A DNA stretch of 64,000 bases from Batillaria attramentaria (GCA_018292915.2 JACVVK020000320.1:687001-751000); one strand, 5' to 3'. Shown: positions 1 to 11,979, counted from the first letter of the stretch. The notes: a model not told the origin generated them from the sequence alone. A program made the numbers and translations.

Positions 1-52
1 CAAAGTTAAGTGGTTTCTGTCCCTTTTGTGTCGCTTTTATTTGGTCAAGGAT
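1..52 (+). repeat. Copy of the right arm of the 50415 hairpin element, cut by the window edge
   Basis: AAAGTTAAGTGGTTTCTGTC and the following CCTTTTGTGTCGCTTTTATT match 50497-50538 with one mismatch. The left part of the element would lie outside the window. Confidence 0.75.
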
Positions 53-540
53 GACATAGTGCGCGACCTTGTGTTTGAGAGCACCGAGACAATTTAGGCC
101 CGTCACGGTAGCGCAGTGCACAGAGGTACTTTCCACTGAAAGACTCTGTGCCCCAGAGTGTTTCCTCTCTAGTCTCAGTGCCGCATTTTTAAAAGAGTTG
201 TCGCCCATTTAACGAAATTGGTCATGTTACGTATATATATAATTTAAGAAAAAGTTTTTCAGATACATTTTCTAGACTTTCAACGATCATCCAATTATAC
301 TGAATGTGTTCGAAGCACAGCTCTGTGGCTCCGACAGATTTTGTGTTAAAAAAACAACAAAAACAAAAACACCTGAGGTAGGGGTGTTATAGCCTTAACA
401 TTATGACTAACAGAGCTTTTTGATAGAACTAATAGAACACATTTTCTTCAAGAGGCACTTGTCCAAAGAGTCCCAGTCTTGTGATTTCTTAAGTACAATC
501 CAAGATACACTGTATTCAAGTCCACGTTTAACTAGCCCTT

Positions 541-905
541 TAGATCTTCCAGACTTAATGTGAAAATTATTTCAGTCAGCGGGAAGTCACAACACCAACA
601 GGGAAATCACAGGAGTGAAGACACGAACAAGCAGACGTCCTGCGTGAGACCGACGTGAAACGTTTAGTTCACAGACAAAATCTGTAAGTAATGTCACTGT
701 CTCCTCTGTTTTACCAGTCCTGTAGATCTTGCAGATTTTATGTAAAAATTAATTTAGTCGGGGAAGTCAGAACACCAACAGGGAAATCACAAGAAATAAA
801 CAAGCCTCCTCTGTCAGTCGACCTGAGTGACGCCGACGTCCAATGTTTAGTTCACACACACGGTCTGAAAATATCACGGTCATCTCTCTCTCTCTCTCAG
901 ACAAT
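541..905. repeat. Imperfect tandem duplication, unit about 181 bp
   Basis: The segment 541-720 is repeated, diverged, at about 722-905. Landmarks shared by both copies are TAGATCTT(C/G)CAGA, then a (A)GTCAGAACACCAACAGGG-like block (541-610 versus 723-790), then a GTTTAGTTCACA block, then a CTCTCT run. The open reading frame across it shows no family resemblance and is not called as a gene. The rest of 1-1030 holds no recognisable gene. Confidence 0.6.
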
Positions 906-1029
906 CTGCCTGAGGCTGACGTCAAATGTTTTGCTCTCGGAACTGACAACTGACGTCATCTCTGTCTCTCTCTCTCTCTTTTTGGTAAGAACACAACAAA
1001 GCATAACACAAACATGAACAATTCAAGAG

Positions 1030-1633
1030 AGGACACTTTTGAACATGGTGGCATTTTATTGAACTTTACAGCTCTATGACAGGAACATCACCACTTCATA
1101 ATATGAGCATCAATGTTCATGCACAATATCACTGGAAAATAATGAAATAACATCATAACATAACTGCCGTTGTAATGCAGTTTCCATCTGTTCAACATTT
1201 TCAGCAGTCACCTGGAAGCCCATGGAAGCCCACAGCAGCAGGCTGAAAGCTAACTCATGTATGAAGGAAAGCCAGAGCACAACTCATTCTGCTAGCAGGT
1301 CAAGTGCACAGGGACTGCCAGTGCCGCTCACAGGTCAGCCTCTACAGTCACACTAGATGTCTGATGATGTACCACTACCAACTCTGACGATCAACCTAGG
1401 GGCACACATCCAATCATCTGCGAATAAAGGAACCTGCTATGCACTACAATAACCCATGCAAAAGTTGTCATGATCTCAGGATCACAACTTGGCACAGCGG
1501 AAAAGCCTGGCTTCCCTATAGCCAAGTGAGCGAAAAGAATTATCTTTTGTCACTGTACTGCAGGATAGCTATTGTAACTGGACAGCTAGCATACAGTCCA
1601 CACAGTCTTGTACTCAGACAGTTTAAGTCATGG
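1030..1633 (-). other. Probable POLR3K 3'UTR
   Basis: This is the non-coding stretch below the POLR3K stop codon. It ends at a canonical poly(A) signal, AATAAA on the minus strand at 1060-1055. No other gene is visible here. The extent is inferred from the signal only. Confidence 0.5.
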
Positions 1634-3026
1634 TCAGTCTCGCCACCGATGGCCACATTCCATTCTGCAGCACTTGTAGAAAGTAGTCATTGGCTCGTCT
1701 GCCGAGCGAGTCTGAATCTGCATGAAGAAGGCTCTGTTGTGTTCACACTTGGGACAGGTAGCTGAAAAAGTATTGGCAAATATAAATGGAAAACACAGAC
1801 ACAAATAAATCAAAGACTGAAAGAGCTTCATCAAAATAATTCTGATCTGTGTTTCATGCTGTGTGCATCATGTGTGACAAGGGGATTTGGTCTAGTGGCT
1901 AAGGGGATGACTTCAAATCTGAGCCACCCAGTTCGAATCCCAGGTAAACAGGAATTTGGATGGATTTTTCCTTATCAAATCATGTCAAAATCACATGCAG
2001 ACTTGTTTACGGTGCCTCTCCCACCCTTGTGTACTCATGCACGCATAAATATCAAGTGTGCACGCTAAAATGCTTTCGAAGAAGAGTAGGCTAGGGCTGG
2101 TAGCGTGGAAAAACAGAAATACTGTCACACGCACCAGAGTGAATAGCAGGGTGAAAGTTTGCACATTAAGTAGTGCTTAGCGGCAGCAAGCTTTCACTGC
2201 TTCGTCCTTCAGCCCTGTGGTGTCATGAGCATTTCAGAAGAGATGGATATATGTACACTGAGGAGAGGTCTACCATACCATACCAATTACCATACCACAA
2301 TCATTATACATGTGTGTGTGTGTGAGAGGGAATAAGAGCTCTGAGAATGAACTACTATGGTGAAAGGTTACTCGCAGTAAGCTTTAGGGTCAGAACAGCT
2401 GGCATCAAATGAAACATTGATTACGTGTGAAACTAAAGTAGTAGTAAAGACTTGTACTGACCTATGGTGACTGACTGAAGGATATCATAATTCATATAGT
2501 TTATTTTAAATACCGTCTGCTGGTTAGTATCATCCTCCAATGCTTACCTTCTGTAGCATCAACATTTTCCCATGCTGCAGCCCCTCCAAGAACATCATCA
2601 ACCTCCTTGAGGCGCGGATAACGTCTGGAGGACATCTGCAATGAAAGGATGAAGAAACCATCAGAGATAATTATCTGAACGGACTTACACAGTGCGTGAC
2701 TTCATAGTCCGTTCACCGGGCCAGACCAATTCGTCAGTGTCGGGAAGTCAAGAAAACACAACTTGAAAATAATACATTATGCTAAAATCTCTCACCAAAC
2801 GTGGAAACCTGTGTTTGCAGTGTCAATGTGTGTTGTAGTACACAAGCGCCCAGAAGATTTCGTCTCTCGGCTTTTTCCACGTGATTTTACGAAGAATTAA
2901 TCGAGTCCTCCTTACCTTTCTCGTCATGTTCTTCACGTATGGACAAGTGTTACAGGCAAAACGGTAACAGTTTGATCCTTCTTCTACCACCAAGACGTTC
3001 GCACATATTGGACAAAACATCAACAT
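1634..3026 (-). CDS. POLR3K: RNA polymerase III subunit RPC10 (RPC11), zinc-ribbon protein
   Basis: This is a small Pol III subunit with two zinc ribbons, acting in RNA cleavage, termination and reinitiation in the nucleus. The coding exons on the minus strand are 3026-2916, 2635-2548 and 1761-1634, with GTAAG donors and CAG acceptors, and the phases join correctly. The product is 108 residues, the same length as human POLR3K. Residues 1-37 carry the first ribbon ([10 protein letters not shown], then [13 protein letters not shown]). The middle exon gives [17 protein letters not shown], a near-exact match to the vertebrate linker. The last exon gives [20 protein letters not shown] and CGHRWRD, which is the TFIIS-like ribbon with the invariant DE pair. 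The start is the Met preceding LMFCP; the in-frame extension upstream of it is non-homologous. A TTTATT at 1055-1060 (AATAAA on the minus strand) suggests the 3'UTR ends near 1040. All key residues are intact. Confidence 0.96.
1881..2300 (+). mobile_element. tRNA-derived SINE, family A, copy 1 (in POLR3K intron 2)
   Basis: The tRNA-like head has an A-box-like GGTCTAGTGGCTAAGG and a B-box GTTCGAATCCC. The body contains GTGCACGC, TCTTCGAA and AGCGGCAGCAAGC segments, and it ends in a CCATACCATACCA simple-repeat tail. A second copy in the opposite orientation lies at 52631-53020 and shares head, body and tail. Confidence 0.75.
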
Positions 3027-3182
3027 TCTGTAGGCTTTTTCCTTTCGCGTAACCCAACGTGGTACAGTGCACGTTCGTTGTTTACGACACACCATCCGGG
3101 TTTTCTCCCCTGACTGATAAAATACCAATTTACCGCAAGCTGCCACAAATTACCGCAAACTAACACAAACCGGTGACAGTAT

Positions 3183-3212
3183 TCCGGCGCGCGCGCGCGC
3201 GTGTATGTGTGT

Positions 3213-3243
<31 letters not shown>

Positions 3244-3246
3244 GGT
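3183..3246 (+). repeat. (CG)n(TG)n microsatellite ending in a poly-G run
   Basis: A CGCGCG run passes into TGTGTG and then about 20 consecutive G. It lies just upstream of the POLR3K start on the minus strand, so on that strand it is poly-C followed by CA and CG. The CG and G runs could adopt Z-DNA or quadruplex forms; this is inference from composition. Confidence 0.85.
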
Positions 3247-4133
3247 TACCGATGTGTGAACTGTGCTCATGCAATGTCTTGCGGACACTAGTGAAGTCGC
3301 CTATATACTAGTCACAGCTAAACAGTGACTGACCACAGATTGAGTCAGTTCATGGCTGATTCCGGCCGGCTCTTACAGGGCAAAAACATGGACTGAGTCC
3401 GTCACTGAGGAGAGTACACGGCTGCGGTGTCCTATTTACTGTCAAAAGAATGGCCCGCGTGGATTGACGAAACTTGATAGAAAATTCCGACCAGAAGCCG
3501 GTATACAGCAAAGACTGAGAAACTACATGTACAGTGAACAAAAATGGCGAACTGAAAATGGCCCTCATCAAGGGAGTACCGCCTCCACAAACAATGTCGC
3601 AGACGAAAAGGTGCCCTTGAAGAACCGCTCCGGGCTGTAAGAGGGGAAAAAAAAGAGACACCTCACACCATTCCCCAAAATCACAGCAACCCGGCTTTGA
3701 AACAAAAGCAGCCTGGGCAGACGTTTTGAAATATGTATAAAGCGACATCAGTTGCAGGAAGTGACGGCCGAGGCCGCAGCCCGGCATGTGAAATCTGTGA
3801 TTCATATATTTGTTCATGTTAAATCTGTGATTCCGACCTGTTTACGTCAGTCTTTTGTAAATCGCCATCCACGTTTTGTTTTCTGTATTTTAACCACGGT
3901 TTAAAGTTTTGTAATAATTGTTTCTGCTGGCCTCTTAAAGGGTACGGCAAGTCAAGAGCACTATTGGGTTTAAATGACAGATATTGAGGTCCTAAGCTGA
4001 TAGACAGCAAAAGTTTTCGTGAACAAAGTACCATTTACTCAAAAATGCGCCGAAAACACCCTCTGCTTTCGGTTCCTGGGCTGCGCCATGTTGCCGCACT
4101 CTTTCGCGAATGAGACGGGAAAGGTGCTGACGG

Positions 4134-4141
4134 TGACGTCA
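4134..4141. promoter_or_regulatory. CRE-like palindrome upstream of the THAP exon
   Basis: A perfect TGACGTCA octamer lies about 75 bp 5' of the THAP ATG in a locally GC-richer stretch. This is the consensus CREB/ATF site. Function is inferred from sequence only. Confidence 0.4.
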
Positions 4142-4211
4142 CTCGACCACCACTGTCGGCAGTGCCCGCTTTGCCAAGCGGGTTGTTCCAGAGTATTATT
4201 TTGTGTTCGAG

Positions 4212-4444
4212 ATGCCACAGTGCAAAGCGTTTGGTTGTTTCAGCAAACAGGGCATGTGTAAGAATGCAGATGGAAGCCACAAAAGCTTTTATAAATTTCC
4301 GAATCCAAACAAAAGTCAAAGGAAAAACGGAGGTTATGTGCGAAATGGTTGGAGACCTTGAAGAACGATCGCTTGCCCCGCCGAGTGCAGGAATACGCCT
4401 GGAACAATCGAGACTGACCTCGTTTGTGGAGATCATTTTACCCC
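4212..4444 (+). pseudogene. THAP-type zinc-finger exon with two frameshifts
   Basis: The THAP domain is a C2CH zinc-dependent DNA-binding fold found in animal transcription regulators and P-element transposases. From the ATG at 4212 the frame reads MPQCKAFGCFSKQG and then FYKFPNPNKSQRK, which is a typical THAP start with its first two cysteines. The frame then breaks in an A5 run near 4324-4328. The next frame carries RRLCAKWLETLKNDRLP, and a second shift near 4412-4417 returns to LVCGDHF, which holds the last Cys and the His. CCCCG followed by GTATGT at 4445 would make a good splice donor. So this is either a decayed THAP exon or a real first exon with two small sequence errors. No further exon of the gene is recognised downstream. 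Confidence 0.65.
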
Positions 4445-5163
4445 GGTATGTTTCATTGGCGCTTTTGCGAACGATGTTGCTGCTTCTCTTGTCAGCTGAA
4501 CACGCATCAATCGGGTCTTCCCCATCGTCCCCACTGTTTTCTGCCCGACCCCTTACTGAGCTCTTCCTCAGAATATTATGGCTCGAAATTATAAAGAACT
4601 ATCCCCAAATACATTCTAGCTTTCAGGAAATAAGCAAAGTGTGTATACGAGCCGGAAATAGCACGCCTAAAACGTAGCAGGCAAACCTGCACGCACAGAG
4701 AGTGTGCCAGCTTAGTGTCGTCTGCTGCTGTGTGGTGCAGTGACGTCACTGCTAGGATCAACATGGCAGCCTCCATGACATAGCATTTCGGCTGCCGTTT
4801 GGTGTGATAAATGCTGAATGGTGTATTCATGTTCAAATCTTTTGGGCTGCAGCCGTCTAGAACATCACTATCTATCCCCTAAACCCAACATTGCACTTGA
4901 CTTGCCTTACCCTTTCAAGATTTTCTCAGAAAACATTTACCATTGAGATTAAAATCTCAATTGATTAAAATCAATTTTTTCTTTCAATACCAATTTTTTT
5001 TTGTAGACATGTTGACAATAACCAATAATTAATGATGAAAATAACTGGATTGGAGCGTGAATTATACACGACTCATACCAAAACAACAACAACAACAACA
5101 ACAACAAAAAAACCCAGAAAACAAAACCAAAACAAAACAAAACCAATAAACAAACAAACTTTT

Positions 5164-5168
<5 letters not shown>

Positions 5169-5248
<80 letters not shown>

Positions 5249-5254
5249 CGCGCG
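5169..5254 (+). repeat. (TG)n microsatellite followed by (CG)n
   Basis: This is a long uninterrupted TG run that switches to CGCGCGCG. The mirror arrangement, CG into CA, recurs at 5491-5559. The intervening 5330-5410 holds a GGGGTCCA-type repeated motif and a 19-base G run. No gene is seen between the THAP exon and 6800. Confidence 0.9.
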
Positions 5255-5490
5255 TTTTCAAACATCACACGGAGATCTATAAACAATCACGACATGGGTT
5301 AAAACTCCTTAAGTAACGAGAAACACCTTTAAGTAACAGCGGGGTCCAACAACTATAGGAGGGGTCCATTAACGTTAAAGTTATTGGACGGGGGGGGGGG
5401 GGGGGGGGATCCAAGTGCTATTGGGGTCTAACAACTTTATGACACCAGCTCAGTCACACTCAGAGCAACAACTGAACGCGTCCGCTATCA

Positions 5491-5500
5491 CGCGCGCGCG

Positions 5501-5559
<59 letters not shown>
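5491..5559 (+). repeat. (CG)n(CA)n microsatellite
   Basis: A CGCGCG run passes into roughly 25 CA units. Frames across it encode only His-Thr or Ala-Arg repeats and are not genes. Confidence 0.9.
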
Positions 5560-5561
<2 letters not shown>

Positions 5562-5689
5562 AAACAGATCCCAGTGCCGGCCTACGAAGTCACAATAACG
5601 CCAGTTAGTAACCGTGGCCCCGGCCCGGCGTCACCGACCATGGACGTCACAGTGGCGGCGGCCGGGGCGGCGGCAAACTGCCGGCCGTG

Positions 5690-6800
5690 ACTGCCACGAC
5701 TGACGTGGAACAGCGGCAACTGACACTGTGACTGACTGACTTTACAACACAAACAAAAACAACAGCAGTAAAAACAACATTATTTTATTGCACGACTGAC
5801 GCTCATGGATTCTTGCAATGAAGTTGATCACGTTTAGCCGCGCCGGCCGCTAGGACTTCAGCCCGGCGGTCACTGAATAACAAACGGCTTAACACAGCGG
5901 CTCAACTACTTGTTCACTGACTATTGTGTACTTTGATTGTCGCCAGTAGTTATCATGATAAAACCACAATGTATGAATGTAAAATGAAGGGGACCTCCCA
6001 CTGCCGATGTCCGTCTCTCCTCATGTCCAGGGCATCCGTGTCACAGTGACAGAACCTAACCGGCCGTGTCACTGACAAGACTGATGACACAGTGGCAGGA
6101 GAATCAATCAAAACGCAGTTTTGGCTGGGATGATTTTGTTAGTATCCATCTGTGGCAATGATTTCCGGCAACGGCGGTACACTGAATTACAGGAATGATC
6201 GACTGTATGTGTGCAGACTTCTAGTCAGTAGTCAGTATTTTCAGCCAGTCCGCCGGCTTTGCTTGTCACACGGCTGAACTTGCCAGCTTCTGTTTCTGTC
6301 AGTCTCGGTAAGTCCACACAGACAAGCAGGTCAGTACGGCCTAGTAAGTAGGTAAGTAATGTATCCAAAGTCAATGTATCCATTTAAGCCGGTGTACGTA
6401 ATCGTCATCATCTAAAACCCCATCTCAAGTTATGACATCGGACTGGCATCACTGAGTGCGTCAAAAGATAAAAGTAAATGCCTGGTAAAATGATGTTGCC
6501 TCCTAAACCGAGGCAACACTGTGACCAGTCACTGCAGTAAGTAGTAAGAAAATAATATGAGAATTAGACCTGGCCCGCAGGCCGCTAGGCCCATGCTTTA
6601 CTTTATGTCACTATGATTCTGAGATTCGTCTGTTCACTCAGTATCAATCCGCTGAGTCACTACATGGATTATGGCACTGAGATTATGCAGGGTAAGCCTG
6701 ACAACTCGGCTTGTGACACGCTCTCTCTCTCTCTCTCTCTCTCTTTGAATATGGTGTCACAAGATGATCGACTGACTCTGCTAGACCGTTTCAGGAAACA
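5690..6800. other. Non-coding region, 3' flank of the GPCR gene
   Basis: No coding exon is supported here. The stretch is rich in ACTGAC/GTCAGT words, contains GGCCGG-rich patches and a (CT)n run at 6720-6744, and includes whatever 3'UTR the GPCR gene has. No clear poly(A) signal was found. Confidence 0.4.
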
Positions 6801-9800
6801 CTAGACAGGGTGACTTTTACTGTCCCGACAAGAACTGAGTCTGGTCAACACAGCCTTACACTCCACTCTGAACTCCGTGTTCATGGCACTGTAGATGAAA
6901 ACGTTGGCCACCGAGTTGACGAAGTATGACCTGAGGAAGATGTTGTAGAACACCAGGCCCGCCCCGGTCTGCTGGCGGTCAAAGTCCTCGACCACAGTCC
7001 GAGTGATGATCAGACACAAGTGTGGCAGATACGAAACTACGAACACCAGCGTGACTGCCAGTGCTATCACCGTCAGCTTGCTGGCTTTCAGGGATTTCAG
7101 GATTTTCACAGACACTTGGGAAGTCTTGGTTCTCTTTCGCGGAATCTCGGGAGAGTCCGCGGCCACGGGGGAGCTGAGGTCACGTGGTCCGGAGTTTCTT
7201 CGGGACACATCGGGGGTGTCCGTGGCGGCGCCGGAGGGAAGACTGTCACTGTCAGCGTCAGAGCGTAAGAGTGACGAGAGAGCGATGCTGGTAATGGAGT
7301 TACGTGACATGTACTTCCGGTGTCGCCGGATCTCCAGCCACACACGCACGTACATGGCTGAAAACACAGAAGTAAGTACACTGACATGACTGATATTAAC
7401 CATACACATATTGCGTCCACAATAGGGCCTATTTCACCCTACGCCGATATTGCTGTACTCAGTCTGCGCCGTGGCGGCTTGTCACTCCTACCTCGCTTTA
7501 GCCTGATCTTCACACCGGCTGCGCTATGTACTACGCTCAGTGTTCGAACCTACTTCTGAGTGCCCACAGCCCAACCTGGTTATACTCCGTATTACCCTAC
7601 CTTGACCCACCCTCTTGCTCTGACGGCCATTTACCTCATTCTAGCTGTCCAACAGTCTACCTGGGGAATGAGCCCGAAAAGCCGAATGGCAGAGCGTTGG
7701 ACTGACTCTCAGTGCTCGGGTCTTGAGTTTGAATCCCGGCTGGGGCCGAATATTAATTTTGTTCTGGCATTTTTCTTGTTGCCCCGTCTCTAATATCACC
7801 CATGCGTGGTGGTAAAGGGCGTTAAACTCCTAAACACCTCACCCACCTGCTTCTAGCTACGCTGCCGTGCCCTGCACCTTACCTGCCCTTCCATTCACGG
7901 TGTTCTTTGCTTTACCCTGCCTTGAGCATCACCTCATCTACCGTACATTACCTGCCCTGCCCTATGCCATACCCTGCCCTCTGCCATACCCTGCCCTCTG
8001 CCATACCCTGCCCTATGCCACACCCTGCCCTCTTCCATACCCTGCCCTATGCCATATCCTGCCCTCTGCCATACCCGGCCTGCCCTCTGCCACACCCGGC
8101 TTGCCCTCTGCCACACCCTGACACGCATACCCTGACCCGGCCGCCCTCCGTTGCACCCGACCTGACAGCGCGATGGTGTACGCGACGAAAGCGGCCCCGA
8201 AGAGCAGTTCATAGAGCAGCGGGTAGAGGCGGCCCTGGTACTTGTCCTGCACGGAACAGTCACACCCCAACAGACCCTCAACTCCAGTCGGGATCGTCCG
8301 CCTGCCGTACAGACTGAAGGCCGGCCCCGCTACCACCACGCCAAGCAATGCTGAGCCCGCCACACACCACTTGGCATGTGTCAAGGTCATCTGCCAGTGC
8401 AGGGGGAGACACACTCGCCGATACCTGCAAAAAATGCAGAACATAATTGTAGTCGGGAATGGTGAGGTCTGCTCTTGCCGGCTTGTTGACCTGGACCCAA
8501 GCAATGTCGCAAAAGATGGCGGCCGAACTACATACATGAAAAGGCAAAGGAAAACTGTGAAGTTTAACTTAGTACAGGTTTAGATGGCGAAGCTTTGAAC
8601 TGGGGCGGTCGGTGGTCTAGTACTTGTCACCAAAGCGAAAGGTCAGGGGTTCGAGTCCCACTCGGGGCAAAGAATTTTTCCTTCTCGTACGTGGCACCGT
8701 TCATTCGGGCCGATCGTCGGGGGTTCTCTCCGGGTACTCCAGCTTCCTCCCCCTCTGCTTTGGAAATGTTCAGCCCACAAGATTTGACAAATAAATGCAA
8801 TCCTAAATTCCGAAATTTAAATAGCTGAGCTGACCCTTCGCACCACGTGATTGTAATGTGTTTGTCCAGTGTGTGAGAGAATGCGTGTGATTCACGTGAG
8901 CGTGCGTGTTGGGTTCAGTTCGCGGCGCTTTGAGCCGATTCATGAAATTGGGTAAAAGGCCTATACAATACTCATTATTATTATTATTATTAAGTAACAA
9001 TATGCACGCGCAGCTTTCAACAACGTCCGAATAATTTGCTTGAGGCTCGGCTCTCGAAACTCAGTGTTTGATGCGTTGAGTCATACCGGCGATCACAGGT
9101 CTGTAAATGGGTCAGACGGCAAACCGAATAGTGTGTAGGCACTGTAACGTGTGCCAGGTCTATCCTTAAAAATAGCCTGTGTCTCCTGGACACTGACACG
9201 GGCAAGAAAAAGTATTTTGTGGTTTCCTAGCGCCTGGTCAAGTTCGTCGATACTGCAAGCCGCAAAGTCAGTTGTGAAAACAGCTCCATTGCCCAAACTG
9301 ATGAAGCATATCAGTCATTTTAGTCGCAAACAGAATGTGGCATTTTCCCAAACTGTCAGCTCGCATCTACGCCCTTCTGTACCAGTTTCGTTTTGTCAGT
9401 AATAGGCGACAATGAACTTTGGCATTAATTTTATGTAAATAACGACGGACCAATGCAAGGTCGCGGCACGTGGTCCTGTGATTTGGCCGGTCACGGTCAC
9501 GGTTGCGGATAACAAAAAGTGTGGTTGTTTCAGCACAGGTTTAACGAAGTGAAAACTGAGACTGACTCAGTAATGGTCCGAGGGAAAGGAGCGATGTGCA
9601 TTGTACACTAAACCCTGGCGACATGTGTGTACGCGGGTCTAAAGAGTGCGTTTCAGTGCCGCCAACATGGCTGCACGATGCCGTACACTGACTATCGTAC
9701 CAATACTGTAAAAGCTGTACGTGATAGTGACATCGTCTTACTGTACCTGTCGATGGCGATGGTCAGAAGCAGGTTGACAGACGCGATGGCTAGTAAGGTC

Positions 9801-11483
9801 AGCAGAAACCGCATCGTCTGCAAAAGGGGATGAAATGCCAATAATTATTAACTCCCTCAATGATAACATTTGCGCCAAATAATTCCAGAGACATGTATTG
9901 ATTTTATTTTTCTGAAGACCTGACGGCATTGCACTGAGTACGGTGCGTGTACATACGTATACATGTGCATTGCAAAAAGCTGCACACATGCTGCAACTGA
10001 CCTTCGAGACCCCGACTATTCATACTGATCTTTTCACGTGTAACACGTACGACGGTGTGACATTCACGTAGAGATAACGATGTCGGCAAATGGAGGTTGG
10101 GGCAGCCAGTTTACCCATACCGCTAATTTCCGGCATTCTAGGACATAGACGTACAGCAGCTGCAATGGCCGACCGACCGTTGCTTGAGGAAGTATCACAC
10201 AACCAAAACGATGGGGATCCGTGTGAGACTTACAAGTGTACAGTATGTAGGCCTACCCGGCTCGTGGCCAAAGCGTCGCGCTGGTTTTCCCGGCGGCACT
10301 GATGACATGACATATAATGTCATGGCAGCACTGAATCTGTTTTTCAAATCAGGTCTGATATTTAATGTATTTTAATACCTGTTTTAAATGGTGCACATCA
10401 TTGATATCAAGCAGTTATTTAGGTGATACTTAATATTATTGAAATCTTATGTAATTTTAAAGTGTGTTATCAGTCTATGTGTTTTTCATTTTATGTTGTA
10501 TGTATTGTCTGGGTATTCGTTTAATGTTCACTATGACCGAATTTTCCATCTGGGATAATGAAGGTTTATTTGAATTTGAATCTTATATTTAGACAACGAC
10601 AACGACAACAAAACCCTAAGAAACAACCAAACTGGCAATACGCAGCGGCACTGATTATAGCCTACTAGTTATTGTCACTGGCTTTGTATTGAGACAGCTT
10701 CTATTGGTGCGGTTTGTGTCCACAACGACAGGCTGAAACCTACAGCCAATGTACCAATGGCCACTGTGACAGTCAAATGAAGTGGACTACTATGGATACT
10801 GCTGTATTTCTGTCCCAGCCAGCGCAAAGTGCACAGATCAGTAAGACCACAAGCGACATCATTATGTACACATGTAGTTTGAATAATTTCCTCGTCAATG
10901 ACTCATGACATATTTTGTAGCACTAGCACTAAATACAGCTACCTTAAAATCACGGAATTAACATTAGGCCCACTTAATTACTGATCTAGCCTACGTGACA
11001 CTGGTTACTGACCTTGCAAGCCATGGCGCTCTCATAGAAATAGTAATGGCGGATATCCACAATCTCCGAGGGAATGCCCACGAGACAGGAGAGCAAGTCA
11101 AACACGGCCAGCCAAAGGAAGAGCATGTTCTGCGTGGTGGATTTCAGTCTTCGGCCAAAAATGTAGAGGGACAGGCTATTACCCACTGCGCCAACGAGCA
11201 TCAGAATCCCAAGGTAGGCGACTGCAGGCCGCAAGTTCACCAACATCCGGTCGTTCAGTTCTCGAAGCAAAGTATGGTTGTAGTGAAGTTCTGACTGGCA
11301 CTCCGAGGTAGACCTATAACTGTCGTTGAATTGGCTGTAACTGTCGGTGGAAGACACGTCTTGCATTTTGACTGGTGGACGGCTTTTGGGTATTCTCTCA
11401 ATCGCCGGCCGGGGTGCGGTCGTCACAGTATCGCTCACAAGACTGAACAGCCACTGGCAGTCACTGACGTGAAAGACGGTCAT
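6801..11483 (-). CDS. Class A (rhodopsin-family) G-protein-coupled receptor, peptide-receptor-like
   Basis: This is a plasma-membrane receptor of 453 residues, ligand unknown. The minus-strand exons are 11483-11013, 9817-9747, 8424-8162 and 7357-6801; phases join and all junctions are GT-AG. An in-frame TAG lies just 5' of the chosen ATG. The N-terminus has two N-glycosylation sequons (N53, N69). TM1 carries GN (N102), TM2 carries LAVFD (D129), and C156 is the TM3 disulphide Cys. The DRY motif at 180-182 is split by an intron. TM4 has KWCVAG. A long Ser-rich third intracellular loop precedes RKRTKTSQVSVKILKSL. TM6 reads FVVSYLPHL, lacking the usual CWxP. TM7 reads NSVANVFIYSAMN, a variant of NPxxY. 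No Pro is seen in TM5. It resembles molluscan neuropeptide-receptor expansions, but the subfamily cannot be assigned by eye. Confidence 0.88.
7665..7850 (+). mobile_element. tRNA-derived SINE, family B, copy 1
   Basis: The tRNA-like head has GAATGGCAGAGCG and the B-box TTTGAATCCCGGCTGGGG. The body has TTGCCCCGTCTCTAATATCACCC-like sequence and ends in GGCGTTAAACTCC. Close copies lie at 11980-12150 and 25596-25735. It sits in intron 3 of the GPCR gene. Confidence 0.75.
7925..8128 (+). repeat. Minisatellite, unit about 17 bp (CCCTGCCCTCTGCCATA)
   Basis: There are about ten imperfect copies of a C-rich 17-mer with CTC/TAT variants. It lies inside GPCR intron 3 and ends about 30 bp from the donor of exon 3 (8161-8160 on the minus strand). 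Open frames across it are repeat artefacts. Confidence 0.85.
8600..8995 (+). mobile_element. tRNA-derived SINE, family C, copy 1, with (TTA)n tail
   Basis: The head has GGTCGGTGGTCTAGTACTTG and the B-box GGGGTTCGAGTCCCACTC. The body runs through CACGTGATTGTAATGTG and GCGGCGCTTTGAGCC and ends in ATTATTATTATTA. A full copy in the opposite orientation is at 53496-53905 and a 3' fragment at 53170-53345. It lies in GPCR intron 2. Confidence 0.8.
10330..10590 (+). mobile_element. Probable non-LTR retroposon 3' end
   Basis: This is an AT-rich tail ending GGGATAATGAAGGTTTATT and a short TTTGAATTTGAATC tandem, a form common at 3' ends of CR1/L2-like LINEs. No coding part is present. It lies in GPCR intron 1. 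Confidence 0.4.
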
Positions 11484-11979
11484 ACGCTACTGACTATGCC
11501 GGAGAGGATTAGTCTTTGAGCAGTCACAGCACATCTACGGTTAGTCTTTTAAGATGCCATAGCACACCTAAGATCAACAAATGGACACATGCTCAGTCTT
11601 CAAGTTCAACAGCACGCAGATCAGTTGACTGACGGACTGACTGAGAAGCCCGGCGCCGGCCGCTTACTGAGGTCGCCACCAGGCAGGCCACTGCACGAGG
11701 TCATGCACTGACTGAAACACGACCGTCAGTGACGCACAAATGCTGGACCCAACAAAGTCGCCGCTGCGCATTAAAAAAAAAAAAAAAAAAAAAAATCGAT
11801 CAGTTACAGGGATGATAGAATAGTCGTTACACCTATTTGTATTAATATTTTAGATAAACCCGGCTCCATCAACCCGGCTTCACCGGGACTGACGAAGTTC
11901 ACACTGACTCAGTGCAACACTTGAAACGTAGACTGACCCGGCCGGGGTACAAACCAGTTGTCTGTCTGTCTCTTTCTCA

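Noticed and set aside
3350..3817. 155-codon minus-strand frame upstream of POLR3K
   Set aside because: No domain, no splice support and biased composition; probably chance in a GC-richer stretch.
5062..5316. Open frames full of His-Thr or Cys-Val repeats at CA/TG microsatellites (also at 12077, 16357, 23366, 52847 and 57003)
   Set aside because: They are translations of dinucleotide repeats without splice context or family resemblance.
8600..8680. tRNA gene candidates at SINE heads (also 1881, 7665, 11980, 18520 and 53830)
   Set aside because: A- and B-box-like motifs are present but the cloverleaf is not maintained and each continues into a repeated SINE body.
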